DNA of 64,000 nt from Staphylotrichum longicolle (lineage: Eukaryota; Ascomycota; Sordariomycetes; Sordariales; Chaetomiaceae), in contig JAHCVI010000001.1 in assembly GCA_019096155.1 (NCBI GenBank), forward strand, positions 8,184,001 to 8,248,000. Reading direction: 5' to 3'. How positions within the stretch are numbered: position 1 is the first letter of the stretch; every line of letters starts with the position of its first letter. Shown one piece after another: positions 1 through 11,617 of the stretch. Below the pieces are notes generated by a model. The model ran no database searches, was not told the origin of the DNA, and saw only the letters and a program-made list of their open reading frames with translations. The position numbers and the translations under genes were made by a program.

Positions 1-1
1 A

Positions 2-1315
2 TCTGTGTACAGCCCCGGGTCTCCCATTCTCCTCCCCAATGGCGCGCGCATCTTCAACCGTCTCGTCGATTTCCTCCGCAAGCAGTACGTACGCTATGGC
101 TTCCAAGAGGTCATCACGCCGACCATCTACAAGAAGGCGCTCTGGGCCAAGTCGGGCCATCTCGAGAACTACGCCGACGACATGTACACGGTGACAAGCA
201 CGTCGCCCTCACGCGCCGAAATCTCCGAAGGCGGCGAGGAAGCCGAGTACGGGCTCAAGCCCATGAACTGCCCCGGCCACTGCCTCATCTTCGCGGCGCA
301 AAATCGAAGCTACCGCGACCTCCCGATCCGATACGCCGATTTCAGCCCCCTGCACCGAAACGAGATCTCGGGCGCCCTGAGCGGCCTGACGCGCGTGCGG
401 AGGTTCCACCAGGACGACGGCCACATTTTCTGTCGGCCGTCGCAGATCAAGGAGGAGATCGCAAAGACGCTCGACTTTGTCCGGCTTACATACGGTGTCC
501 TCGGCCTCGGACCCTACCGGCTCGTTCTCTCCACCCGGCCAGAACAATACATGGGATCGGAGGCGGACTGGGAACAGGCCGAAGGGGCGCTGAGGACAGC
601 GTTGACCGAGAGCGGACACGACTTCACCATCAATGAGGGCGATGGCGCGTTTTTACGGCCCAAGATCGACATTATCCTGCAGGACTCGGACGGGAAAGAA
701 CACCAGACGGCCACCATCCAGCTCGACTTCCAGCTCCCGAAGCGGTTCAATCTGGAATATGCAGCGCCAGCACCGGAGTTCGAGAAACGGGGCGAGACCA
801 CCACAGACCCCGAGTTGCTCGCCGAATATGGGCCCGTCCAGCCGGTCCTGATCCACCGCGCGGTGCTCGGCTCCGCGGAGCGTCTAATGGCGCTGCTGAT
901 CGAGCACTACAATGGGAAGTGGCCGTTTTGGCTCAATCCGCGACAGGCCATCGTCGTTACGGTGAACGACAAACAGCCGGTCGTGGAGTGGGCGCGGCAG
1001 ACGCAGAACTTGCTCCTCGGGGTATCGCCGGCATCGTCAAGCACGGAGGCGGCGTCGCCCACAGGGTTTGCCGTCGACTTTGACGACAGCGCCCGCAGTG
1101 TCTCGTTGAAGGTACGCGAGGCAACGGCCAAGGGGTATGGGGTGATCGTCGTCGTAGGACCAAAGGACGTTGAGAACAAGACGGTCGGCGTCAACGCAAG
1201 CGCACTCGCCAAGCCCGGCGCCAGTGAGGAAGACCTCAAGCGCCTCAAACGGATGGATATGACGCCCGAGCAGCTGCGCGAATCCATGATGGCCTGGGCG
1301 AATGCGTACGAGTAG
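2..1315 (+). CDS. Threonyl-tRNA synthetase, mitochondrial type (5' partial)
   Basis: Class II aminoacyl-tRNA synthetase that charges tRNA-Thr. The gene runs off the left edge; the frame is open from base 2 and the apparent first residue is an internal GTG (Val), so the true start lies upstream. Visible pieces: the active-site MNCPGH stretch (near residue 95), motif 2 with FSPLHRNE and the RVRRFHQDDGHIFC run, motif 3 around HRAVLGSAERLMALL followed by WPFWLNPRQ, then an anticodon-binding domain to the stop. The wording of the MNCPGH-to-motif 2 block resembles yeast mitochondrial MST1, and no TGS or editing domain is visible in the part present; mitochondrial location is therefore inferred. No frame break is seen in the 437 visible codons. 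Confidence 0.93.
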   Translation, partial: SVYSPGSPILLPNGARIFNRLVDFLRKQYVRYGFQEVITPTIYKKALWAKSGHLENYADDMYTVTSTSPSRAEISEGGEEAEYGLKPMNCPGHCLIFAAQNRSYRDLPIRYADFSPLHRNEISGALSGLTRVRRFHQDDGHIFCRPSQIKEEIAKTLDFVRLTYGVLGLGPYRLVLSTRPEQYMGSEADWEQAEGALRTALTESGHDFTINEGDGAFLRPKIDIILQDSDGKEHQTATIQLDFQLPKRFNLEYAAPAPEFEKRGETTTDPELLAEYGPVQPVLIHRAVLGSAERLMALLIEHYNGKWPFWLNPRQAIVVTVNDKQPVVEWARQTQNLLLGVSPASSSTEAASPTGFAVDFDDSARSVSLKVREATAKGYGVIVVVGPKDVENKTVGVNASALAKPGASEEDLKRLKRMDMTPEQLRESMMAWANAYE

Positions 1316-1669
1316 GGTGCGTCCAAGACCAGGTGTTGGTCATACCCTTGTAACATACCATGTGTACACTGTACTGTATTAAACAGATTGTTTGTGGCTG
1401 ATGTGAACGAATGAACGCTCAGGGCACCTTGTTGGCCTCGAGATGACGCAGCACTGCAGCTTTGGGCAAGTGGGGTTCAATCGCAGCTCTGTTCCTGGCC
1501 AAGCCCACAAGCTCCCCCCACCCACCCACCTCTGTGTTCATTCTCCATCCAGGTACGGAACTGTATACTGAACGTCGGGTTCCAAGCTTCTATCAACCAG
1601 ATCTGAAGAGGCAGTAGACACAACCAACCGCTTTTCACACATATTTTGCCCACCGTATTGACATACACG
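1316..1669. other. Intergenic: ThrRS 3' flank and Maf 5' flank
   Basis: No gene seen. There is a C-rich stretch near 1512-1530 (repeated CCCA) and the pyrimidine-rich leader of the next gene. The two flanking genes are in the same direction. Confidence 0.6.
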
Positions 1670-2615
1670 ATGGACCTCACCAACCCCTCCGATCCCCCGC
1701 CGGATTACATCACGGCTGCCCGCGCCCACGGCATCCCCCTCCGCCAGAGCGCCCCGATCCGGAAAGGGCCATTCCCGCTCGAACTTCCCATCCTCTCCTA
1801 CCTGCGCTCCAAACGCGTGATCCTCGCCAGCGCCTCACCCCGGCGAAAAGCCCTCCTCTCACAAGTCAGCCTTCCCTGCCCCCCTTCCCTAATCCCTCCG
1901 CCCGTCAACCCCCGTCCTAACCCCGCCACCGCCCCGTACACAGCTCGGCCTCCCCAACCTCGAAGTCTTCCCCTCCACCGAGCCTGAGGACCTCGACAAG
2001 AAGCAGCACTCTCCCGAGGAGTACGTCGCCGCGACCGCCCAGCGCAAGTGCCTGGCCGTGTACGAAGCCGCGCTCGCCCGCCAGGCCGAGCTTTCTTCTT
2101 CCTCCTCCTCCAAAAGCAACAACCCGCCCGCCGACCCGCGCGAGCTCGAGGACCCGGCGCTGGTCATCGCCGCCGACACGGTCATCGCGACGCGCGCGGG
2201 CCAGATCCTCGAGAAGCCGCGCTCCGAGGCCGACCACGTGCGCATGCTCAAGCACCTGCGCGACACGGTGCAGCACCGCGTGCTGACGGGCGTGTGCGTG
2301 CTCGCCCCCAAGGCCGACGCCTCCCACCCGGGCTACGAGCTGCGCTCGCACGTCGAGGACACCAAGGTCGTGTTCGCCGGCGAGGCCGACGGCCTGCCCG
2401 ACGACGTCATCGAGAGCTACGTGCGCACGCGCGAAGGGGCGGACAAGGCCGGGGGGTACGCGCTGCAGGGGATTGGCGGGATGGTGTTGGTGGAGAGGGT
2501 GGAGGGGAGTGTGGATAATGTGATTGGGCTGCCCGTGAGGAAGTGCTTGCAGCTTTGTGAGAGGGTGGTGTTTAGGCAGGGACAGGAGGAGGAGGAAGGG
2601 GAGGAGAGCGAATAA
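1670..2615 (+). CDS. Maf-like nucleoside triphosphate pyrophosphatase
   Basis: Maf/ASMTL-type house-cleaning enzyme, expected to hydrolyse non-canonical or modified NTPs to monophosphate and pyrophosphate. Two exons: 1670-1864 and 1944-2615, joined in phase 0 across an intron with donor GTCAGC and acceptor ACACAG, giving about 288 aa. Hallmarks: ILASASPRRKALL (the SASPRR substrate loop, near residue 58), AADTVI (catalytic Asp region) and the GGYALQGIGG block followed by VDNVIGLPV. A Ser-rich insert (near residues 110-118) and an acidic Glu-rich C-terminus are lineage-specific. The GTCAGC donor is weak, so the exact splice site is less sure than the product. It is convergent with the mannosidase gene, 298 bp away. 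Confidence 0.9.
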
Positions 2616-2913
2616 GGTATCACATGGAGTGCAAGAGGAGAGTGTCACGTCTTTCAATTGCGTTCATAGGAACGAAAAAGGGTACGAACGACGGGTTAAG
2701 AGTGAGTGAGATTAGGAGTAGACCCTGCCCTGCTCCGGATTGTGAGGACGGCAGCCCGATTTCACTGCCTCACACCCACGATGGTGAGAGTTGTCAACCT
2801 CGAAAGGTCGAGTCATGCTCATGATGCTCTCAAAGCTAGCGAGGAACTACAGTCACTTTGACTGGCTTCTTCAATATCTACCTAGCAGCCATGTACCACG
2901 CATGACTAAATAC

Positions 2914-4741
2914 CTACCAGGCCTCCTGCCCCGGCGTCGGCCGCTTCAGTGGATGGGCCTCCGTGTTGAATACATAGTCGTCCAGACTAATAAGTTCCGG
3001 CTCTGAAAAGATGAGGTAAAAGTACTTGAGCGTCTCGGCAATCCAGAAGCTCTTGTACCTTCGTTAGCCTCCTCATCGCTGTCGAGTAGGGGATAAACTC
3101 ACCTCCATCGAGTCGGTCTTGACCGTGTACCCCGTCGTCAGCACATCCGTAATCGCCGAGTGCGCAAACCGCGTCCTGGTCGCCTTATCGATCGCCTCAA
3201 ACATCCGCCACGCCACATCCAGCAGATCCGCCTTGCCCGTGATGCGGTACAGGATAAAGACGCTCTCGATGGCCTCCGGCCGGAGGAGGTACTGCGGGTT
3301 CCGCACCAGCGTGAACGGTTTCGGCAGGCGCAGGACCTGGTCCCCGTGTTCCGCCCACCGCGTCGCGTTCCACGCGCAGGGCGCCAGGTTGTCCCATTCC
3401 GTTTCGGGTTCGCCGTCTGGCTTCTCGCAGGGTACGATATCCGACACCTCGGGCATGACGCTAGTCGGGAAGGACGCGTATGCCCAGGCGCAGCCGCGGG
3501 CCAGCTGCTCGCCGATCTGGACGTGGTCGTTTCGGTTGAAGAGGCGGCCGCCGAGGGCGAACATGCCGCCGGCGAAGCAGCCGAGGTGTTGAACTTCGGG
3601 CTGGAGCTCGACGATCTTGCCGTTGGAGAGGACCGTGCCGGAGAAGAGAATGTCCGGGGGTGTTGCGGGTGAGAGATCTGGGAGCATGGGCCGGAAGAGG
3701 ACGTGCTTTTTGGCGGCGGCCATGGCTTTGGTATGAAGCTTCTCGTAGGCCGGGTCCAGACCGCCGAGGAGGACGTGCATCTTGGCCAGATACTCGTATG
3801 CCGAGTCTGATGACGCGCCAAGGGAGAAGGAGGTGCCCCCGGTGAAGAAGGTATTCTGGAGGTCCACAAAGACGGGCCACATGCCAGGGAGGTTGGTCAA
3901 CTCCTGCGTCCTTTCGAGCTCCTTCTTGACGCCGTCGATCGCGTGGTAGTACTTGGGGTCCCCTGTGAGCTGGGAAAGCCTCGTGAATTCCAGCGACAAA
4001 GACCCGGCAGCGGCCGAAGCCTCGTCCACGCCGGGAACCAGCTTGCCCTCTTTTGCTGGCTCGAAGTGGAAGCTGTTGGCGGGCATGTGGTTCGGAGTAT
4101 CGAACCCGGCGTGCAGCATATCTCCCAGCTCAACTGCTTTGTCGAGGAGAACCTTTTCCTGGCTCAGGTCGTATGCAGAAAGCAGCCCCCCCAAGTACCT
4201 GATGTTGGTCTCGAACAGGCTGCAGTGTCCAGACGTTGCCGTTGTTCCAGTCGATGGTGGCGACATACCGGACGGCATCCCGGAAGTCCTTTTCATGTCC
4301 ATGATCCAAAGGGTGTCCAGCGAATCTACCAGCGTTGCACCCATCCGGCAAAGGTGTCCTTGCCGATGCGTGTCTGGGGAGCAACCTCATCGCGGCCCAA
4401 GCGTGGTCACGGTAGGTCCTCCAGGACCTCTGGGCAGCCTGTCTGACGGCTTCTCGGCGTTCCCTCTGAGTCTTGTTGTGAGATTTGCCAAGTTCGCCAT
4501 TTGAGAATGTGTGCTGGATCAAGGGCAGCTGTCTCGGTGTGCCGCTAGGTAGCCGGGTCATGGTAGTCTTGTCCACTGGGTTTGTCAGAGGCCGCTTCCC
4601 CCAGTCGAAGGTGCTTGGTGTATATTTCCATTTTGGCCATTCTGTATGCTCGATAATTAAGTCGGATTTGGTGAGCGACAGATAAGTGATCAAGAAGATG
4701 GCTGCCACTAGAGCCAGGCGTTGAAACCTCAGGATGGCCAT
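2914..4741 (-). CDS. Glycoside hydrolase family 47 alpha-1,2-mannosidase (frame-broken as read)
   Basis: Class I alpha-mannosidase, expected to trim mannose from N-glycans in the ER/Golgi or to act in ERAD. The start at 4741 gives a short cytosolic N-terminus and one membrane anchor (residues about 8-23), a type II topology usual for this family. Exon 1 runs 4741-3103 and exon 2 3051-2914 (donor GTGAGT, acceptor ACAAG); exon 2 ends at TAG 2914-2916. Family blocks include SLFETNIRYLGGLLSAYDL, the HLGCFAGGMFALGG run, RPEAIESVFILYRIT and TDSMESFWIAETLKYFYL across the intron. Between about 4230 and 4400 the conserved reading passes through several frames; each switch fits a missing base at a short run (see findings). 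Either the assembly is wrong here or this copy is a pseudogene; the intact remainder favours assembly error. Confidence 0.88.
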
Positions 4742-5620
4742 TGCTCTTGCAGGACGTCCAAGGGACAATTGCTCATTCGAGAACAACGAATGAAGGGCAA
4801 TGCCAACTGAAAAGCCCCTGGGATCATAGAAAGGTAAAAACACGCGCAACGGAAATTGAGAAGAAAGAATAACCGCAATGAAAAGACCAACGCAAGGGCT
4901 TATGAGTTTGTTTGTGACACGACTGCTGTACCAGAGAAACTTGCTCTGGCTACGTCGAGATTGCTTAACACGAACAAGCCTCGGGATGTTGGTTCGAGTG
5001 ACAGGGACAGCTTGCCCCTGGCGTTCATCTCTGGCTAGTGGGCACTTGCCGCCGATCCCTGGTGAGGTTAAAGGCTGTGCAGAGGAGATACGAGGCCAAT
5101 CTCGCCTGCTCGAAATGTTCAGGAGAATCGATAATTGCAGGGTTTGGGAAAGTGAGAATGAGCAGGCTGAATCTAAAGACCAAGGAGAGAATGTGTTCTC
5201 GACTAAGAGGCCAGCATCGCCGTCGCCTGTTGAGGGTTTCTCGTGGCTCAGTATCAGGTATTTATGGTATGTAGTACCCAAAGCGACTTGTCATTATGGC
5301 AAGTCCCTGTCTGAAACGATCAGCAATGCCAAGTCAAGATGGTTGGATGCAGCTTCCAAGCTTCAAGCTTGCTTCATGTCAGGGGAAGATGGAGAGGAGA
5401 CCGCCAAGCTCCCACCATGCTCAGCTGGCCCAGCTGGCTCGCTGGCTGGGAAGGTACCTTCCAGGTTGTTTGGGCCTTGTCCTGGGCGATGTGGGGCGCA
5501 GGGCTTATCGCTTATCGAGGACTCGAAGGCTCAAAAATTTGGGGGAGCAACACTCCAAGCAGAGCACCAGCGACTTAACGGACTTCCGCTTACACACACT
5601 CAACTCATTCCACCACAACC
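4742..5620. promoter_or_regulatory. Divergent spacer between GH47 mannosidase and UTP11
   Basis: Shared upstream region of two oppositely oriented genes. An AAGCTT direct repeat lies at about 5357-5372. Open frames crossing this region show no recognisable domain. No TATA box is obvious. Confidence 0.5.
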
Positions 5621-6463
5621 ATGTCGTCTTTACGCAACAGGTATGGAAGCATGTTCATTTGGGTGCCGATGTCATGCTGATTGCTGACCGCAAACAGTGT
5701 CCAGCGGCGGTCTCACCGCGAGCGGGCGCAGCCCCTCGAACGCGAGCGACTCGGCCTGCTCGAGAAAAAGAAGGACTACCAGAAGCGTGCGAAGGACTAC
5801 AACAAGAAGAAGGCCGTGCTCAAGTCGCTGCGCCAAAAGGCAGCCGACCGCAACGAGGATGAGTTCTACTTCGGCATGATGTCGCGCAAGGGGCCCGGCG
5901 CAGCCATCACCCGTGGCAAGGCCTACACTGGCAATGTCGACGGTGACCGCGGCAACAAGGCCATGGACGTGGATACAGTACGCCTGCTCAAGACTCAAGA
6001 CTTGGGGTACATTCGGACGATGCGAAACGTAGCCGCCAAGGAGCTACGCGAGCTAGAGGAGCGGTTCGTGCTCGCCGGGGGCGGCGAGCAGGGCGAGGAC
6101 GTTGACGACAGCGATGACGACGACATGGGGTTTTCGGCATCACAACCGCAAAAGCCAAAGAAGATTGTGTTTTTCGATGGAGCCGAAGAGAGGCAGCAGG
6201 CCCTTGAGCAAGCAGAGGATGAGGACGAAGGAATGGAGGACGTCGACGACGAGGATGATGCAAAGGCGACAGCGGCGCGCCGGAAAGCACAGAACCTGGA
6301 GAAGCTCGAGGGGAAATTAAAAGCCGCCAAGAAGAAGCTCAAAACGTTGAAGGACGCCGAGTACGAGCTGGAGCTACAGAAGGCCAAGATGGCGAAGACG
6401 GCGACGTCAGGGGGCATCACCAAGAGCGGGCGGCGGATGAAAGTACGGGAGAGAAAGAGGTAG
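5621..6463 (+). CDS. utp11: U3 snoRNA-associated protein UTP11 (SSU processome)
   Basis: Component of the small-subunit processome needed for 18S rRNA processing in the nucleolus. A tiny first exon (5621-5640, MSSLRN plus two bases) is spliced to 5698-6463 (donor GTATGG, acceptor AAACAG), giving about 261 aa. The N-terminal RRSHRERAQPLERERLGLLE followed by KKKDY.KRAKDYN and FGMMSRKGPG is diagnostic of Utp11. The middle holds acidic Asp/Glu runs and the C-terminus is a Lys-rich coiled coil ending in RRMKVRERKR, a likely nuclear/nucleolar signal. The short first exon was chosen because the second exon alone lacks the Utp11 start and the splice signals are good. Confidence 0.95.
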
Positions 6464-6676
6464 TGGCGGGATGCCCAACCCTTTTTTGTTTTCTTTCCTA
6501 CGACTGGTATGCCAGTTTCACCTCAAAGGGGGGACGAGTCTGGCCGTCGCTCCACGAGGTTATTATGCAAATACCCAACGCCAGAATATCATGACCATGA
6601 ATCATCCCACGAAACCCGATGAAACCCTGATGAGACCCTCCTTTCCTACCCGTCCTTGACACCGCTACCAATTACC

Positions 6677-8718
6677 CTATAGCTTCCCCAAACCGCAACA
6701 CTTCGCCAGCCCCGACAAGATGGCCATCAGCGCCTTGAACCCCAGCGTCACGCACCAGAGGACACACTTGAACGTGACCGTCACCAACCGACGAGCGCCC
6801 TCAGCACCCCGGGCACCTTGTCCTTCTCGCCCTTGCCCAGATCGCTCGTCTGACTCTCGAGATCCATCTCAAACTGCTCCATCCGCCCCTTCTTCCGCCT
6901 TCTTCTCTTCATCTCCTCTTGCGCTTTCCTCCCGCGCGGCTGCCGGCTGCCCACCGCCTCCCGCTCCAACTGCTCCGCCCCTCGGCCGAGTACACGCTCC
7001 CGTTGGGCCCGCCAAACACGACGGGGGCGGCTCAAAACACCTCCCGCCGCCGCCGATCATCCGCCGCGCCGCCCCCCTCCTCCCTTCCCGTCCAGGTGCG
7101 CCACGATGACGAGCGCCGCGACGACCACGTCGACCAGGTACACGGCCTCGATCTTGCCCGCGATGCCCGTGTCGACCTCGACCCACCCCTGGCCCGTGCC
7201 GTCGCGCACCAGGCGGGCGAGGTGCACGGGGGACTCGAGGTGCTCGAGCGTGTACTCGGTGCGCGAGTAGGCCGGGCTGCGCTCGATGGTGACGCAGAAG
7301 GGGACCGCCAGCGCCGGGTGCACGAGGAAGTGGGTGCCCGAGTCGGCGTCCCAGACGAGGCGCGCCGACTCCTGCTGCGCGAGCGCGACCGTGGTGGCGT
7401 CGTTGGCGCGGTCGGCGACCAGGCGCGCCGCGGCCGCGGGCCAGAGGTGCGCGAGGAGGCCCTCGTCGGGGGATTCCTCGCCGTCGTCGTCTTCCGGGCG
7501 CCGCCGTAGTTCGTGGTGGTTAAAGGGAGCGGGGAGGTGGGTGGCGAGGACTTCTTGCCAGTGTTTCTGGTACTTGGGGGAGGTGGTGGAGGGGGTGTGG
7601 GCGAGGTTCTGGAGGATGGCGTGGTGGTTGGACTGGCGGCTGGACGAGGAGGCGCGCGGAGACGGGGAGGAGGAGCCGCTGTTGGGGCTCATGCTGACGG
7701 ACATGGAGGAGGACGAGGCCGCCTTGAAGGGCTTGTTGGGGTCGTAGCGGGAGAGGGTGACGAGGGCGGAGGAGGAGGTCGGGTCCACGCGCAGGCAGTA
7801 GAAGGGCTGGCCTGACGAGGAGGAGAGGGTGTATGACGGCGGCACGTCGGGCGAGGCGGCCAGCTTGAGGCAGAAGTTGCGTCCTTCGGACGAGGAGGCT
7901 TTCCACCCGTTGGTCACCTTCCACAGCCCGCGGAGCTCTTCGGTTGAGTTGATGGAGGGCATCACGGCTGGCTCATGGTGCCGCTGGCCCAGCGCCGGAG
8001 GCCAGCGGGGGGCAGAGTTGGACGCTTGCCGGGGGGCGGCCACGTGGGTAGCTGCTGGGGTAGTCGAGGCGACTCCAATGGCGGCGGCGATGGGCGGGGA
8101 GTAGAGGGGCCTGCTGATGGCGGATTGTGGGATGTGTGTCGGACTTGTTTGAGTCGGGTAATAATCTTGCCGGGCCAGGGGGATATCGGGGTTATAGCGG
8201 GGGAACATGGACCGGATGGCCGCCGGCTCTGCCGATTCTGCCGGCTGTGAAGACGAGGATGGTCCGGCCTGGGCGTAGGCTATTGGAGGTTTGGCTATTG
8301 AGCTCCGGGACCTTTGGCTCGAGCTGCGGACCAGCGTCTGGGCCTCGGAGAAGGCCGTCTCGCAACGTTGGGGCGCGTCGGTCACTGGCTGCGAGTATGT
8401 GGTTTCTACCACTGGATCTTCAGCGGCGGCGGTTGCTGCTGCTCGTGACGGACCTGCCGCGCCATCGCCGGACGCCTGCTGTCTCTTTGCATCGAGAGCA
8501 TGCTGCCAGGGGTTGTTGGACACAGTCCTCTGCTTGCCCTCCCGGGTTGAGGAATTTCTCCTCACTCTCGCGGGCGGGGGAGGTGTCGCCTCAAACGAGT
8601 TTACGGGTCCTTCCTGGGGCGTAGCAGCCCGAGGCCTGCTCTGGGATCGTGATGGCGGTCGCGGGTCGTTGCTGGGGTTGGGGAAGAGGGAGAACCCTCC
8701 AGCGTGTGGTGCCGACAT
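6677..8718 (-). CDS. Ser/Pro-rich protein with hydrophobic C-terminal tail, unknown function
   Basis: I do not recognise a characterised function. From the ATG at 8718 (MSAPHAGGFSLFPNP) a 553-codon frame runs to 7057. Residues 1-245 are low-complexity (Ser, Pro, Ala, Gln). Residues about 245-520 look folded (WKVTNGWKAS, PFYCLRVDP, LAVPFCVTIER, YTLEHLESPVHLARLVRD) and residues about 530-546 form a hydrophobic segment (VYLVDVVVAALVIVAHL). Coding-like sequence continues past the frame's end in other frames: an acidic/basic stretch (DLESQTSDLGKGEKDKVPG, near 6800-6860) and a second hydrophobic tail (VTVTFKCVLWCVTLGFKAL) ending at TAG 6677-6679. Joining these needs at least two frame corrections or introns, so the 3' half is uncertain. 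Likely a membrane-associated protein. Confidence 0.6.
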
Positions 8719-11617
8719 GTCGGGTCGAGAGCTCTGCTCTTTGGGTCCTGACGGTTGTGGTGGCTATGCCGTCGTCCTGTCTCGCTTCTGTTTCTTCCGG
8801 CTGCGCGCCAACGGCAAAGGCAGGTCGATCACAACTAAACCAGCGGTGGACCTGCTACCGAAACATGATGATCTCGAAATCAAATCGTGGAGTGCGGATG
8901 GGATTCCGTCTTCGTCCTCGGCGTGGTCGACGCCAAACAGCAGCAACAGCAACGGTCGGTGGTAGTATGGAACCAAGCCCACGGGAACCGGACATGTACG
9001 GGAACCAATCCGTTTTATTGAGAATGCTATCAGACTTGCTCGTTCGGGCTTATGAGCCAGGAGCAAAAGGAACGCAGCTCAACCCCCGGGCCCCCTTGCC
9101 CATGTCCCGCCTGTGTCTGCCATCGGCGGGTGTGTGGTGTGGGTGAAGGCGGCAGCGTGTGCAGGAGTGCGTGCGCTTGCGCGAGGTACACAGATTCAGG
9201 GCCGCCTCTCGGCGGGCGGGCAGCAGGGAGGCAGCGGGGAGGAAGGTGCGCGCCGACCTATCGTGGGCCGGCATTCCCCTCATGCAGTGCGCTATGGAAG
9301 CTCGCCTTTCCGACTGCAGTGAGATTCGGTAGTGCTAAGCGCCGGGCACTCCCAACCCGGCCGCGAGCAGCGACCTCGTCCTCCGCTGTGACTGGGTGGG
9401 GACTGGGGTTGGGCGGTCGAAGTCGGGGGGAAAGTCGCGGGAGGGGAACGAGATAGGCGCCCAAAATAGAATCCTTTGGACAACACCCCTGTCGCGCCCG
9501 GCCAATCATCGCCCGAATCACCTTGCAGCTAGACGCCCACCGACAACTCGTCGCTTCTCTCTCTGTTCTGCCCGTCCCCAAACCACGCCATTTGCCTGAG
9601 GCTCCCCTCATTGCCAGCGGCGATCGAATCTGGGCAAGGCTGGGCCAGCGGTCCCATTTTGCAGTTGCGCGCAAGGCGGTCAGTCTGATAGGGCTACACG
9701 ATCAGCCCGCGCGCTCTCCGGAGGCTGGCTGGTCGTCTTCAAGGGTTTTCCCTTGCAGATGTGTGCATCTCCAGCGGCTGTCATAAAGCGTATCGCGAAC
9801 ATTGGAAAATTAGGTCGCATTTTTGGGAAACTTGAAACGCGGGCAACAGCGGTTTTCTCTCGCGCGTGGATAGGGACCGGGATGAGGTCATGCTCACGGA
9901 CAACTCACGGTGAGAGTTAGAACCTTCCCGGTGCCAAACTTTGGATTCTCATCAAGCAAAGGCGGCATGGGTTGTTGGGCGAGTTGTTTCTTGACGAACG
10001 GGGGGTGGACCATTTCCAATTCACCACTTCTGCTGCAATGGGTGGTAATACAAGCAACCGTGACGACGCCGGCCCGTCCCATCCATTTCAAAGTGCGACC
10101 CTCGCTATATGCCATTCCCGCTCAAGCGAATCGGGGCCGCCGTCTCGCGTCGGGAACTGGCGGACCCGGCTACTGTTGTATATCCCATGTTAAGAATAAC
10201 GTTACCTCCCGTCTCTCTTATGCGAGAGAATCTGGAGTGCAGCCTGTAGTGCTACGCTATCGAGTTCTCTCTCAACGGCACGGCTGGCGAACTCGCATTT
10301 CATTTTTCAGCCTTGTCGTCGACACAAACACGCCTCACCTCTAAATGGGGCAACACACGGCTTGGTGCCTTGCAGGGCCGGTCAAGGCCAAGAACAGCAG
10401 CCAAGCGAGCCAAGAACATCACCGACGCGAGAAGCGAATCCCTTGTTGGTGGTGCGCCCAATAGCCGCGATGGTGGCACCGTCCCTGGCTTACCGCGTTT
10501 GGTGCACACTAAGTAAGATGTTTGAAGTGATGCAGCATGACGCGGGACGCAATTCCAAAAATACTATCTCGATTGGAGTCGAGCAACACGGCATGGTATA
10601 TAGTCGGGAGCCGTCTGTGGCTGCCACGAGGGAGTGACTCGGAACGAGACAAGGGCTTGACGAAAGGGTGTTCTATTTTCCCAGACGGCCCAACTCTGAT
10701 CACTAAGACATCTGTCAGAGAGCAGATTTGCGTACCTGGTCATCGGCTTGCCATCAAGAATACAAACAAGCTATTTCTCTTTTGACCGGTTTTGTACTCT
10801 GCCAAATCCGAGTAACGTTTGCTTCAATCTCGTCGCGACTCCCAGACCTTGCCAGCCGACTATTCTTAGCCTCACAAAAGAACGAACGGGAGCGTTAAGT
10901 GTCCGTGTGCTTGCCAAGGGCCCGACCATCGGTCCAGTTAATGCTATTTGATTTTCTGTTGCTTCATGAGACCACCTACTTCATGTTGCATCCGTAGTGA
11001 GAAAGAGGTTCCATGCGCGATGAGGACAATATTGGTGGTCAAGGTTCGGGATTCGGTAATATCAGCTGCCCAGCAGAGCGACACGGCTGTGAGTACTGTC
11101 CCCGAGACTCGGACCCGATCGGGCCAAGCCCGTCTCGGCTCCGGCCGTGCTTCCGGCGGAAATCGGAGAGCCGGCGCCTGCCGGAGGAGTGGACCCACTT
11201 CCTTCGGCCGTGCGGGGCCGCACCAGCTTATCGGAGCGCCCTCAGAGCCTTGCCTTGCATGCACCAAAACGCCGCTCCTTTCCGTGAAGGTAAGGTGGTA
11301 TGGTGCGAATCAAGACAGAAAGCGACTGCACTGGGCCCACTATCATGCTTCGCTGTCGGTTCTGGAGAGTTTACCCGCTCGTCAAGCTTACCCCTTTTCT
11401 CACAAGTCCCAAGTTTTGACTGGAACTAGAAAACAACGAGGCACACTTGTAGGCTCTGGAACACACAGCCTTGTCAACCAACCTTAGTTTTTCTCAAGAC
11501 ATATAAACCCCGATCAACATTCCAACGTAGATTCCGGTGTCTTATCCTCTTGTATCCCCTAAAGTTTCCATACTCCCATAATACTTTTTCAACAAACAAG
11601 CACGCGCTGTCAGGACA
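8719..11617. other. 2.9-kb divergent spacer, no gene supported
   Basis: Upstream region of the Ser-rich gene (-) and the D-amino-acid oxidase (+). Several short open frames exist but none has a domain, a paired exon or a sensible composition. A CAG/CAA microsatellite lies near 8938-8955. Confidence 0.55.
11502..11507 (+). promoter_or_regulatory. TATA-like box upstream of D-amino-acid oxidase
   Basis: TATAAA about 110 bp upstream of the ATG at 11618, followed by a CT-rich stretch. Spacing suits a core promoter; function is inferred. Confidence 0.4.

Noticed and set aside
4878..5687. A 269-codon frame between GH47 and UTP11
   Set aside because: Overlaps the UTP11 leader and first intron; composition is not protein-like.
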